A stretch of DNA of 64,000 nt, from the NCBI GenBank assembly GCA_022825675.1, contig JAJDWK010000068.1, forward strand, positions 1 to 64,000, given 5' to 3'. The notes under the pieces are model-generated. The model worked only from the letters and a program-made list of their open reading frames with translations. It had not been told where the DNA came from and did not search any database. The DNA is from Anaerolineae bacterium (GTDB taxonomy: Bacteria; Chloroflexota; Anaerolineae; Aggregatilineales; Phototrophicaceae). The first letter of the stretch is position 1; each line of letters starts with the position of its first letter. Position numbers and translations under genes: made by a program. Below are positions 36,193 through 43,649 of the stretch, in pieces.

Positions 36193-37359
36193 ATGCCCAC
36201 CTATGCCAAGCGGGTAGCGCCCTTCGGCACAACAATTTTCACCGAGATTAACCAACTGGCGGCGCGGCACAACGCCGTCAACCTGGGGCAGGGACGCCCC
36301 GATTTCGACGGTCCGCAGGAAATTATTGACGCGGCCGCCGCCGCTTTGAAGAGCGCCGGCGCCAATCAATATGCGCCCAGCCCGGGCTTGCCAGCCCTGC
36401 GCGAGGGGGTCGCCCGCCATGCCAGCCTGTTTTATGGCTTGGACATAGATTGGGAAACCGGCGTCATCGTGACCGCTGGCGCCACCCAAGGCGTCTACAG
36501 CGCCATAATGGGTTTGATTGACCCCGGCGATGAAGTGGTCATCATCGAGCCCTATTATGACAGTTATGTGCCCGGTGTGCGGATGGCGGGGGGAGTGCCT
36601 GTTTATGTGCCGATGCACCCGCCGAATTGGACCTTTGACGAAGCCGAGCTGCGCGCCGCCTTCAGCGATAAGACGCGCGCCCTCATTTTAAATACGCCCA
36701 ACAACCCCTCCGGGCGCGTGTATACGCGGGCGGAATTGCAGCTCTTCGCTGATCTCTGCATCCAGCATGATGTCATCGTCATCTCGGATGAGGTCTATGA
36801 GCATCTTTTCTTTGAAGGGCATCAGCACATCGCCATCGCTTCCCTGCCTGGCATGTTGGAACGGACTGTCACCATCGGCAGCGCCGGCAAGACCTTCGGC
36901 ATGACTGGCTGGAAAATCGGCTGGGTCTATGGCGCGCCCGAACTGATTACTGGCGTCTGGCGCGCGCATCAATTTATCACCTTCGCCACCAATCATCCAA
37001 CGCAAGCCGCCACCGCCTACGCTTTCACACTTGGCAGCAGCTATTACGAAGAATATCAAGCGCTGTATACAAAAAAGCGTGACCTGGTCATGCAAGTGAT
37101 TGAAGCCGCTGGCATGAGCGCCATCCAGCCTGAAGGCACCTATTTCCTCATGGGCGATTTTTCACAAGTCTTTGATGGCGATGATGTCGCATTCTGCCGC
37201 CACTTAATCGAGGAGATTGGCGTGGCGACCATCCCGCCCTCGGCATTTTTCAGCGAGAAGCACCGGCATCATGCGGAGAATCATGTGCGCTTCGCCTTTT
37301 GCAAGAGCGACGAAACGCTGGAACGGGCGGCGGAGCGGATGCGGAAACTGCGCGGTTGA
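36193..37359 (+). CDS. Class I/II PLP-dependent aminotransferase
   Basis: A 388-residue fold-type I aminotransferase. Landmarks: VNLGQGRPDFDGP, GANQYAPSPGLPALREGV, LNTPNNPSGRVYT, VISDEVYEHLFFEGH, and the PLP lysine in SAGKTFGMTGWKIGW near residue 233. The segment NLGQGRPDF and the general pattern fit the kynurenine/methionine/glutamine transaminase-like subgroup (YbdL/KAT type) as well as aspartate aminotransferase-like enzymes. Specificity is not determinable by eye. The frame opens at TTG 36136, but the ATG at 36193 has a ribosome site. Confidence 0.9.
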   Translation: MPTYAKRVAPFGTTIFTEINQLAARHNAVNLGQGRPDFDGPQEIIDAAAAALKSAGANQYAPSPGLPALREGVARHASLFYGLDIDWETGVIVTAGATQGVYSAIMGLIDPGDEVVIIEPYYDSYVPGVRMAGGVPVYVPMHPPNWTFDEAELRAAFSDKTRALILNTPNNPSGRVYTRAELQLFADLCIQHDVIVISDEVYEHLFFEGHQHIAIASLPGMLERTVTIGSAGKTFGMTGWKIGWVYGAPELITGVWRAHQFITFATNHPTQAATAYAFTLGSSYYEEYQALYTKKRDLVMQVIEAAGMSAIQPEGTYFLMGDFSQVFDGDDVAFCRHLIEEIGVATIPPSAFFSEKHRHHAENHVRFAFCKSDETLERAAERMRKLRG

Positions 37360-37384
37360 GGCGCAACCAAATTGCAATCAGCGC

Positions 37385-37413
37385 TTTACAAGCGATATCT
37401 TCAATGATAGAAT
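37385..37413 (+). promoter_or_regulatory. Sigma-70-type promoter of the GntR-family regulator gene
   Basis: TTTACA (37385-37390), 17-bp spacer, TAGAAT (37408-37413). Transcription would start near 37420, giving a leader of about 34 nt to the ATG at 37454. The promoter overlaps a long palindrome. Confidence 0.65.
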
Positions 37414-37427
37414 TGATAGTATCGCTT
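37390..37427. promoter_or_regulatory. 38-bp palindromic operator over the regulator promoter
   Basis: AAGCGATATCTTCAAT (37390-37405) and ATTGATAGTATCGCTT (37412-37427) are inverted copies with 13 of 16 matches, separated by GATAGA. The dyad starts at the last base of the -35 and covers the -10 box. It is the obvious binding site for the GntR/FCD protein encoded 26 bp downstream, implying autorepression. There is no T-run, so it is not a typical terminator for the aminotransferase gene. Confidence 0.65.
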
Positions 37428-37453
37428 GATTGATTGCATTCATCAGATACATC

Positions 37454-38149
37454 ATGGAAATTGATCTCGGTTCCGACTTTCTCAATTACATAATCGAGCA
37501 AGGCTATCAGCCGGGTGACCGCTTGCCGTCCATCCAGCAGTTGACTGGCGACGCCCACCTGGACATGAGCGCCAACAAAGTGCGCGAGCAGCTGGAAGTG
37601 GCGCGGGCGCTGGGCTGGGTCGAGGTGCGCTCCAAGCGGGGCACGCGCATCCGCGAATATGCTTTCACGCCGGCGGTGCGTTTGAGCGCGCTCTACGCCT
37701 TTGCTTGCGGCGAAAGTTTTGAGGCATTCGCTTCGCTGCGCAATCATGTTGAAGCGGCTTATTGGAACGAAGCCTGCGCCTTGCTGGAGCCAGCCGATTT
37801 GCAGGTCATGCAGGGCTGCCTCGACCGCGCCTGCCAAAAGCTGGATTCACGCCCGATACATATCCCCAATCCCGAGCATCGGCAATTTCATCTGACGGTA
37901 TTCACGCATCTGGACAATAAATTTGTGCTGGGCATATTGGAAGCGTATTGGGACCTCTACGAAGAAGTGGGCGCGAATCGCTATCAAGATTACAGCTATT
38001 TGCGCCAAGTCTGGGATTATCACGCGCGCATTTTGCGTTTGATTGCCGCCGGGGATTTTGACGGTGCCCGGCAAACCTTTTTGCAGCACACGCGGCTGCT
38101 GCGCTATGAGCCGGAAAAGACATCCTGGGCATTGGAAAGCGGCATCTGA
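37454..38149 (+). CDS. GntR-family transcriptional regulator with FCD effector domain
   Basis: A 231-residue regulator. Residues 1-70 are a winged helix of GntR type (GYQPGDRLPSIQQLTGDAHL, ANKVREQLEVARALGWVEVR, KRGTRIRE). Residues 80-225 are an all-helical FCD domain with metal/effector histidines in EHRQFHLTVF and YHARILRLIAAGDFDGARQT. FCD regulators sense organic acids, and the next genes encode a 2-oxoacid oxidoreductase, so it may control them; this is inference. The ATG at 37454 is chosen over upstream 37430, which lies too close to the promoter palindrome. No ribosome site is visible. Confidence 0.85.
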   Translation: MEIDLGSDFLNYIIEQGYQPGDRLPSIQQLTGDAHLDMSANKVREQLEVARALGWVEVRSKRGTRIREYAFTPAVRLSALYAFACGESFEAFASLRNHVEAAYWNEACALLEPADLQVMQGCLDRACQKLDSRPIHIPNPEHRQFHLTVFTHLDNKFVLGILEAYWDLYEEVGANRYQDYSYLRQVWDYHARILRLIAAGDFDGARQTFLQHTRLLRYEPEKTSWALESGI

Positions 38150-38182
38150 AAGGCAACAGGCATAACCCGTATCCGCAATTTG

Positions 38183-38214
38183 AAAGGAGCAGCGCGCGCT
38201 CCCGCGCGAACCTC
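38183..38214 (+). promoter_or_regulatory. korA leader: Shine-Dalgarno separated from the start by a hairpin
   Basis: AAAGGAG (38183-38189) lies 25 nt before the ATG, too far to work directly. Between them CGCGCG (38193-38198) and CGCGCG (38203-38208) form a 6-bp stem with a CTCC loop; looping it out leaves 9 nt, the ideal spacing. Alternatively GGAGC (38186-38190) pairs with GCTCC (38198-38202) and hides the ribosome site. The two folds are mutually exclusive. Confidence 0.45.
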
Positions 38215-40047
38215 ATGGCGATACATGCTGAACCTCAAAGCAAAGTTGATATCCGCGAACCAGTCGTCAACGATTTCGCATTTTCGGTGGCGACCAAGAA
38301 TGGCTCTGGCAGCCAGACTTCCAACAATGTTCTGGTGATGTCCCTCTTCCGCATGGGCATCCCGGTGAATGGCAAGAACCTCTTTCCATCAAATATCAAG
38401 GGCTTGCCAACTTGGTACACCATCCGCGCCAGCAAAGACGGCTACACCGCGCGCAAGGCGATCACAGAGATTGTGGTGGCTTACAACAACGATACCGCGC
38501 CAGAAGATGTCATGAATCTGCCGCCTGGCGGCGTCTGCATCACCACCGACAAAATCGCCCGGGTCATCCGCCAGCGCGATGATATATCCTATTACATCAT
38601 CCCGGTCACCAAGTTGATGCGTGGGGCGAAGGTGCCGTCAGCGTTCCGCAAACTGGTCGAAAATATGACCTATGTTGGCGCGGTGGCGCAGCTCTTTGAT
38701 ATTTCGCTGGACCTCATCTACCAGGTGCTGCTGGACAACTTCAAAGGCAGGGAAAAGCCGGCGCGCATGAACCAGGACATTGTCGAGCTGGCTTATCACT
38801 GGACGGCGGAGAACATCGTCAAAAGCGACCCCTACCGCTTTGAGACTATGGATGGCACCACCGGCAAGATCATCATGACCGGCAATGACGCTGGCGCTTT
38901 GGGCGCGATTTTCGGCGGCGTCAATGTGGTGGCTTGGTATCCGATTACGCCCTCCACCAGCTTTGTTGATGGCATCATCGCCCACCGCTACCTGCGGCAA
39001 ACCCCCGAAAAGGAAAATACCATCGCCATCGTGCAAGCCGAAGACGAGCTGGCGGCGGCGGGCATGGTCGTGGGCGCTGGCTGGGCGGGCAGCCGCGCGC
39101 TGACCTCCACCAGCGGTCCCGGCATCAGCCTGATGTCGGAGTTCGCCGGCTTGGCATATTTTGCGGAAATCCCGGCGGTATTTTGGAATATCACCCGCAT
39201 GGGACCCAGCACCGGGCTGCCCACCCGCACCAGCCAGGGCGACCTGCTTTTCACGCATTTTTTGGGGCATGGCGACGGGCGGCAAATCTGCTTGATGCCG
39301 GGCAATCTCAAAGAGGCATTTGAGTTCGGCTGGAAGTCTTTTGATATCGCCGAGACTTTACAGACGCCGGTCTTTGTCATCAGCGACCTTGACCTGGGCA
39401 TGAACAACTGGCTTTCCGACCCCTTTGACTATCCCGACCAGCCGCTGCGCCGCGGCAAAGTCCTGGACGCTGACGCTTTGCAGGCTTTCATCGACGAGCA
39501 CGGGAAGTGGGGGCGCTACCTGGATGTTGATGGCGATGGCATCCCCTATCGCACGGTGCCGGGTACAAATCACCGCTTCGCCGGCTACTTCACGCGCGGC
39601 ACCGGGCATGACGAGATGGCGACCTATAGCGAGCGCAGCGATGACTGGGTTGAGAATATGGCGCGTCTGCATCTCAAAATGGATACCGCCCGCAGCCTGC
39701 TGCCCGCGCCGATAGTCGACGATGGCAACGAGGCGGATATTGGCATTATCACCTTCGGCACCAACGAAGAAGCCATCCGCGAAGCGCGTGATTGGCTGGC
39801 GAATGACGGCATCCGCACGAATTATCTGCGCATACGGGCGCTGCCGATGGCGGCAACTGTCTCTGACTTTATCGACGCGCACCAAAGCGTCTTTGTCATC
39901 GAGAACAATTATGACGGGCAGCTGACACAGCTCATCCGCCTGGAGCACCCGGAGAACATCTCGCATGTGCGCTCGCTGGCGCTGGGCGATGGTTTGCCGA
40001 TGACACCGAGCTGGATTTATGACAACCTCAAGGAACAGGAGGGTTAG
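38215..40047 (+). CDS. korA: 2-oxoacid:ferredoxin oxidoreductase, fused gamma-alpha subunit (KorA type)
   Basis: A 610-residue subunit. The N-terminal gamma domain (about 20-200: GSGSQTSNNVLVMSLFRMG, GLPTWYTIRASKDGYTARK) is fused to the alpha/pyrimidine-binding domain (about 215-610: GAIFGGVNVVAWYPITPSTS, EDELAAAGMVVGAGWAGSRA, RTSQGDLLF). It oxidatively decarboxylates 2-oxoglutarate (or another 2-oxoacid) with CoA and ferredoxin, together with korB 2 bp downstream. This gamma-alpha fusion is typical of the 2-oxoglutarate-type enzymes of aerobes and Chloroflexota. Substrate assignment is inferred from context with citrate synthase and aconitase. Confidence 0.93.
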   Translation: MAIHAEPQSKVDIREPVVNDFAFSVATKNGSGSQTSNNVLVMSLFRMGIPVNGKNLFPSNIKGLPTWYTIRASKDGYTARKAITEIVVAYNNDTAPEDVMNLPPGGVCITTDKIARVIRQRDDISYYIIPVTKLMRGAKVPSAFRKLVENMTYVGAVAQLFDISLDLIYQVLLDNFKGREKPARMNQDIVELAYHWTAENIVKSDPYRFETMDGTTGKIIMTGNDAGALGAIFGGVNVVAWYPITPSTSFVDGIIAHRYLRQTPEKENTIAIVQAEDELAAAGMVVGAGWAGSRALTSTSGPGISLMSEFAGLAYFAEIPAVFWNITRMGPSTGLPTRTSQGDLLFTHFLGHGDGRQICLMPGNLKEAFEFGWKSFDIAETLQTPVFVISDLDLGMNNWLSDPFDYPDQPLRRGKVLDADALQAFIDEHGKWGRYLDVDGDGIPYRTVPGTNHRFAGYFTRGTGHDEMATYSERSDDWVENMARLHLKMDTARSLLPAPIVDDGNEADIGIITFGTNEEAIREARDWLANDGIRTNYLRIRALPMAATVSDFIDAHQSVFVIENNYDGQLTQLIRLEHPENISHVRSLALGDGLPMTPSWIYDNLKEQEG

Positions 40048-40049
40048 AC

Positions 40050-41096
40050 ATGCCGCCACGGACAAACGCTCTGGGCTTGGCGCGGAATACATATCGCGGG
40101 AAACCCAGTACACTCTGCCCCGGCTGCGGGCACGATTCGATCTCCAACCAGCTCATCACAATGGCCTATGAGCTGAACTTGGAGCAGCACAAAATCATCA
40201 AAGTCAGCGGCATCGGCTGCTCCAGCAAGACGCCCGCCTATTTCCTCGGCGGCTCGCATGGCTTCAACGCTTTGCACGGGCGTATGCCATCAGTTGTTAC
40301 GGGCGCGCTGCTGGCGAATACCGGGCTGTCTTGCATCGCCGTCAGCGGCGATGGCGACAGCGGCTCCATCGGCATGGGGCAGTTCAAACATGTCATCCGC
40401 CGCAATGTGCCCTTCGTCTATATCATCGAGAACAACGGCGTCTATGGCTTGACCAAGGGGCAATTTTCCGCCACTGCCGATGAGGGGCAATTTTTGAAGT
40501 ATTATGGCACCAATCACATGCCGCCGATTGACTTGGCGCTGGAAGCGGTGATAGCTGGCGCCACCTTTGTCGCCCGCAGTTTTAGCGGCGATGCCAAGCA
40601 GGTGCAGACCTTGCTGCAAGCGGCGGTGCGCCACCAGGGCACAGCCGTGCTCGATATCATCAGCCCCTGCGTCACCTTTAACAACGCCGAGACCTCGACC
40701 AAGAGCTACCCCTACGGCAAGGACAACGAAATCCCGCTGCACGAGATTCAGATACTAGCGCCAGATTATGTGCCGGAGCAGGAAGAAATCACCATCGGCG
40801 ACTATGCCGAAGGCGACATGGTCACCATCCAGATGCACGATGGCAGCTTCCTGCGCTTGAAGAAACTCGATAACGATCACGACCCGCGCAACCGCCGCCA
40901 GGCGATGGATGTGCTGGAGCGCTCCATGCGCGAGCAGATTTTCTCCACTGGGCTCATCTATTATGAAGAGCCGCGCCCCACATTGGCGGATACAGAAGAG
41001 CTGACGGCGACGCCGCTAGCGCATTTGGGCGCGGAGCAGTTGCGCCCGCCCAAAGAAGCGCTGGATACGCTGATGTCAGGCCTGATGGCGGGCTAG
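40050..41096 (+). CDS. korB: 2-oxoacid:ferredoxin oxidoreductase beta subunit
   Basis: A 348-residue TPP- and [4Fe-4S]-binding subunit. CPGCGHDSISNQL supplies two cluster cysteines, with GIGCSSKTP another and a distal Cys in IISPCVTFN. The TPP motif is SGDGDSGSIGMGQFKHVIRR ending in NNGVYGLTKGQ. Length is normal. It is the second gene of korAB, 2 bp after korA, and is closed by a strong terminator at 41130. Confidence 0.95.
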   Translation: MPPRTNALGLARNTYRGKPSTLCPGCGHDSISNQLITMAYELNLEQHKIIKVSGIGCSSKTPAYFLGGSHGFNALHGRMPSVVTGALLANTGLSCIAVSGDGDSGSIGMGQFKHVIRRNVPFVYIIENNGVYGLTKGQFSATADEGQFLKYYGTNHMPPIDLALEAVIAGATFVARSFSGDAKQVQTLLQAAVRHQGTAVLDIISPCVTFNNAETSTKSYPYGKDNEIPLHEIQILAPDYVPEQEEITIGDYAEGDMVTIQMHDGSFLRLKKLDNDHDPRNRRQAMDVLERSMREQIFSTGLIYYEEPRPTLADTEELTATPLAHLGAEQLRPPKEALDTLMSGLMAG

Positions 41097-41129
41097 CGGC
41101 AGCACCTCATAAGCAAGATTGCATGATGC

Positions 41130-41156
41130 AACGGGCGACTCAAGCGGTCGCCCGTT
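41130..41156 (+). terminator. Intrinsic terminator of korAB
   Basis: AACGGGCGAC (41130-41139), 7-nt loop, GTCGCCCGTT (41147-41156), followed by CGCTTTTGATT. The 10-bp stem is perfect. On the opposite strand no T-run follows, so it works for korAB and not for the convergent E1-rhodanese gene. Confidence 0.85.
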
Positions 41157-41183
41157 CGCTTTTGATTGCGCTGGCGGCAGCGC

Positions 41184-42428
41184 TCAATACTTCGGCATCG
41201 CGGGGTCGATTTCGTCCGCCCATGCCAGGATGCCGCCTTCGACATTAAACATATTGTCCAGGTCATAGCCGATTTCGGACAAGAAGGCGATGCTATCGGC
41301 GCTGCGCACGCCGGAGCGGCAATGCAGGTAGAGCGTCTTGTCTCGGGGCACAGCGCGCAGGACAGTCTCTTCCCAAAGCCGCCGCCCCGCCTGGATGCCA
41401 TTCTTCGCCAGTTGGATATCCGGCTTGGGCAATCTGACGGTGCCAGCTATCGCGCTGATATCCCATTCATGCGGGTCGCGCACATCAATGACTAGGATGT
41501 CGTCGCCATTATCCAATGCCGCTTTGACATCGTGCACCGTTACTGATTGGATTTCGGCGCTGTCGCTGTCGTCAACGGCGCTGAACTCGCTGTGGTCATG
41601 CGCGGGCATGCCGCAGAATTGTTCATAGTCCAGCAATTCAACATTTTCTCGCGGGATGCCGCAGACCGGGCAAGCGGGATCTTTGCGCACTTTTATCGTG
41701 TGGAAGCTCATTTCCAGCGCGTCATAGAGCAGCATCCTGCCTATCATCGGCTCGCCGATGCCCAGCAGCAGCTTTATGGCTTCGGTAGCTTGCATGGTGC
41801 CAATCGTGCCCGGCAATATGCCCAGGACACCGCCCTCCGCGCAGCTGGGCACAAGCCCGGGCGGCGGCGGCTCCGGGAACATGCAGCGGTAGCAGGGTCC
41901 CGCCGCGGCGTGAAACACGCTCAGCTGCCCCTCAAAGCGGAAAATGCTGCCATAGACATTGGGCAGCCCCAGCTTGACACAGGCGTCATTGACGAGATAG
42001 CGGGTCGGGAAATTGTCGGTGCCGTCGATGACGATATCCCAATCTTCGCTGAAAATGCGCTCGGCATTTTCTGAAGTGAGAGGCTCGTTATATTTGACCA
42101 CCTCGATATCGGGGTTGAGATCGAGCATGCGCGCGGCGGCGCTATCGAGCTTGGAAGCGCCAACCGTGCTGACGCCATGGATCACCTGACGCTGGAGGTT
42201 GCTGAAATCGACAACATCGTAATCGACCAAGCCGATGCGCCCGATGCCGGCGGCAGCCAGGTACAGCGCCAGCGGGCTGCCCAAACCGCCAGTGCCAATC
42301 AGCAAAACGGCGGAGGCTTTTAAGCGCCGCTGCCCCTCGATGCCGACTTCGGGCATAATCACATGGCGGCTGTAGCGCTTGACCTCGTCTTTATTTAATT
42401 CCGCTGTACGTTCGTGCAAGCTGTTCAT
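41184..42428 (-). CDS. moeZ: MoeB/ThiF-type E1 adenylyltransferase fused to rhodanese (MoeZ/Uba4-like)
   Basis: A 414-residue fusion that adenylates the C-terminus of a ubiquitin-like carrier and loads it with sulfur. Residues 1-270: YSRHVIMPEVGIEGQRRL, the ATP loop GTGGLGSPLALYLAAAG, GTDNFPTRYLVND, zinc pairs CYRC and CPVC, and SCAEGGVLGILPG with the conserved Cys. Residues 295-414: rhodanese with persulfide Cys in LHCRSGVRSAD. The same layout is found in mycobacterial MoeZ and eukaryotic Uba4/MOCS3. GGAGGG precedes the ATG. It follows the carrier gene by 25 bp in the JAMM-carrier-E1 operon, which points to carrier-bound sulfur for cysteine synthesis rather than molybdopterin alone. Confidence 0.93.
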   Translation of the reverse strand: MNSLHERTAELNKDEVKRYSRHVIMPEVGIEGQRRLKASAVLLIGTGGLGSPLALYLAAAGIGRIGLVDYDVVDFSNLQRQVIHGVSTVGASKLDSAAARMLDLNPDIEVVKYNEPLTSENAERIFSEDWDIVIDGTDNFPTRYLVNDACVKLGLPNVYGSIFRFEGQLSVFHAAAGPCYRCMFPEPPPPGLVPSCAEGGVLGILPGTIGTMQATEAIKLLLGIGEPMIGRMLLYDALEMSFHTIKVRKDPACPVCGIPRENVELLDYEQFCGMPAHDHSEFSAVDDSDSAEIQSVTVHDVKAALDNGDDILVIDVRDPHEWDISAIAGTVRLPKPDIQLAKNGIQAGRRLWEETVLRAVPRDKTLYLHCRSGVRSADSIAFLSEIGYDLDNMFNVEGGILAWADEIDPAMPKY

Positions 42429-42453
42429 CGTGAATTTCCCTCCGCTCGCCCAA

Positions 42454-42729
42454 TCAGCCGCGCCCGCCAGCGATGCTGGGGATGATGCGCAGGCTGTCAG
42501 CAGCGTTGATTTCTGTATCCAAGCCTTGCAAAAAGCGGATATCTTCCTCGCCGATGAAGATATTTACGAAGCTGCGCAGCTCTTCTTCTTGAAACAGGTG
42601 GTCGCGCAATTCTGGATGCTGCGCGACCAGGCTATCAAGCGCCTCGCCCACAGTGCCGCCGTCAACCTCAATGCTGGCAGCGCCATCGGTGAAGGCGCGT
42701 AACGGTGTTGGTATGCGAATCTTCGCCAT
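42454..42729 (-). CDS. Ubiquitin-like sulfur carrier protein (MoaD/ThiS/CysO family) with C-terminal extension
   Basis: A 91-residue beta-grasp protein (IRIPTPLRAFTDGAASIEVD, GTVGEALDSLVAQHPELRDHL, EEDIRFLQGLDTEINAADSL). The C-terminus reads IIPSIAGGRG: the functional Gly-Gly is followed by Arg-Gly, so the protein is predicted to be a precursor that must lose two residues before activation. The hydrophobic ending and spacing fit CysO-like carriers better than ThiS. GGAGAC lies before the ATG. A JAMM protease that could trim it is encoded 96 bp upstream, and the E1-rhodanese that would load it is 25 bp downstream. Confidence 0.9.
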   Translation of the reverse strand: MAKIRIPTPLRAFTDGAASIEVDGGTVGEALDSLVAQHPELRDHLFQEEELRSFVNIFIGEEDIRFLQGLDTEINAADSLRIIPSIAGGRG

Positions 42730-42825
42730 AGTAGTCTCCGCTATTTTCCGTCTTCTAATGTTGATGCCTCTGTAGAATTGACGCGCGCTGGCGGCGAAAT
42801 CTTATTAATACCGCCCCGCCGTTAT

Positions 42826-43251
42826 TCAGGAAATATGCAATTCTCCCGCGTCAAAAGCGCTGCGATCCGGTTTTAAGCGCCAGACGCGCATGTCACGCGC
42901 GCGCGCCTGCCGCACAGAAGTGATGAGATAGACAAAATTCGGCAGCGCGTGCTCGCGGTCATATTCGGAAGGTATCGCCGGCGAATCCGGATGGCTGTGA
43001 TAATAGCCGATCAAGCTCAAGCCGCGGGCATCCGCCGCGTCTTCCAGCCGCATCCAATCTTGAGGCGTCATCGCATAGCGGTGGTGCCGCTCCTCTTCGG
43101 CGAAGACATTCGCCACTTTTACGATATCTTCGACCAGGACGGCATCGGCGCGCGCCCGCCCCAGCAAGAAGCCGCCGCCTTCGTCAGGATAGGCCGCTTC
43201 CATCTGCGCAGCTATGCGCTTTTGCAGAGCATCGCTTAGGGCTACGCGCAT
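42826..43251 (-). CDS. JAMM/MPN+ metalloprotease (Mec+-like)
   Basis: A 141-residue JAB1/MPN domain zinc isopeptidase. The catalytic set is complete: Glu in DEGGGFLLG, and the HxH-x7-S-x2-D signature in YYHSHPDSPAIPSEYD. In mycobacteria the homologue Mec+ releases cysteine from the CysO carrier; in other bacteria JAMM proteins trim carrier precursors. Both jobs fit here. A GTG at 43266 opens the frame, but GAGGA 9 bp before the ATG at 43251 makes that the better start. It is the first structural gene after the cysteine-rich leader and its terminator. Confidence 0.92.
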   Translation of the reverse strand: MRVALSDALQKRIAAQMEAAYPDEGGGFLLGRARADAVLVEDIVKVANVFAEEERHHRYAMTPQDWMRLEDAADARGLSLIGYYHSHPDSPAIPSEYDREHALPNFVYLITSVRQARARDMRVWRLKPDRSAFDAGELHIS

Positions 43252-43290
43252 TGTAGTAATCCTCACAAAACTGCCGCCAAGACAATCAAA

Positions 43291-43312
43291 AAGCCAGCCG
43301 CGCGGCTGGCTT
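43291..43312 (-). terminator. Intrinsic terminator inside the sulfur-carrier operon leader
   Basis: A 22-bp perfect palindrome, AAGCCAGCCGC followed by GCGGCTGGCTT. Read on the minus strand it is followed by a run of five T including the stem end (TTTTTGATTGT). It lies 29 bp after the leader peptide stop and 39 bp before the JAMM start. On the plus strand there is no gene to terminate and no good T-run. Confidence 0.85.
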
Positions 43313-43341
43313 CTGTCTCTTTCGGTGCGTCCGATTCTCGA

Positions 43342-43446
43342 TTAGCAGACAGGCAGGCGGCCGGCGCGGCAGTATCCCAAAGCACAACAACAGCCGCAAC
43401 AGCGCTGTTCTTTGCTCAAGTCGCTATGCAGTACATTCCCATCCAT
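43342..43446 (-). CDS. 34-residue cysteine-rich leader peptide
   Basis: A short frame starting at ATG 43446 and ending TAA at 43342. It encodes 34 residues with seven cysteines: Cys16, 17, 19, 20 and 21 lie in the motif RCCGCCC, with Cys26 and Cys34 later. It is too small for normal gene calling. The codons of the run are TGT TGC GGC TGT TGT TGT. TAGG is the only ribosome-site-like sequence (9 nt upstream). A weak promoter (TTGCGC at 43477-43482, 17-bp spacer, TAGGCT at 43454-43459) would start transcription almost at the ATG, so the peptide could be translated leaderless. Polycysteine leader peptides upstream of sulfur genes are known from actinobacteria. An alternative is a metal-binding mini-protein. 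Confidence 0.6.
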   Translation of the reverse strand: MDGNVLHSDLSKEQRCCGCCCALGYCRAGRLPVC

Positions 43447-43535
43447 ATTCAAGAGCCTAACACAGAATGCTGGTGGGCGCAATGCCCGCTTTTGCGCGGC
43501 GAGGCAAGCCCATTTATTTGCCGCCGCGGTTGATA

Positions 43536-43564
43536 TTGAAGCGCCTTTGCGGCAATGGTATACT
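43536..43564 (+). promoter_or_regulatory. Promoter of citrate synthase
   Basis: TTGAAG (43536-43541), 17-bp spacer, TATACT (43559-43564) with TGG in front as an extended -10. It is one of the best promoters in the window. It gives a leader of about 80 nt before gltA, which ends in GAGGAGA. Confidence 0.7.
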
Positions 43565-43649
43565 TGCCCGCATTGATTAAACGCAGGCTATGGCGCTGGC
43601 TGCCAAAGCCCAGGCGCTGCACAAGCGCTGAAGGAAGAGGAGAGCATAT

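Larger units (their letters stand above)
43271..43446 (-). promoter_or_regulatory. Candidate cysteine-responsive transcription attenuator
   Basis: On the minus strand this leader holds the Cys-rich peptide frame, then a terminator, then the JAMM-carrier-E1 operon. Region 1 (GCGGC, 43393-43397, inside the Cys codon run) can pair with region 2 (GCCGC, within 43360-43370). Region 2 in full (GCCGCGCCGGC) can instead pair with 43297-43306 (GCCGCGCGGC) with one bulged C, which would destroy the terminator. A ribosome stalled at the Cys codons would cover region 1 and so favour the antiterminator. A further 8-nt match (ACTGCCGC with GCGGCAGT near 43270-43277) reaches the spacer before the JAMM gene. 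Pairings are read from the sequence; the mechanism is inference. Confidence 0.6.
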
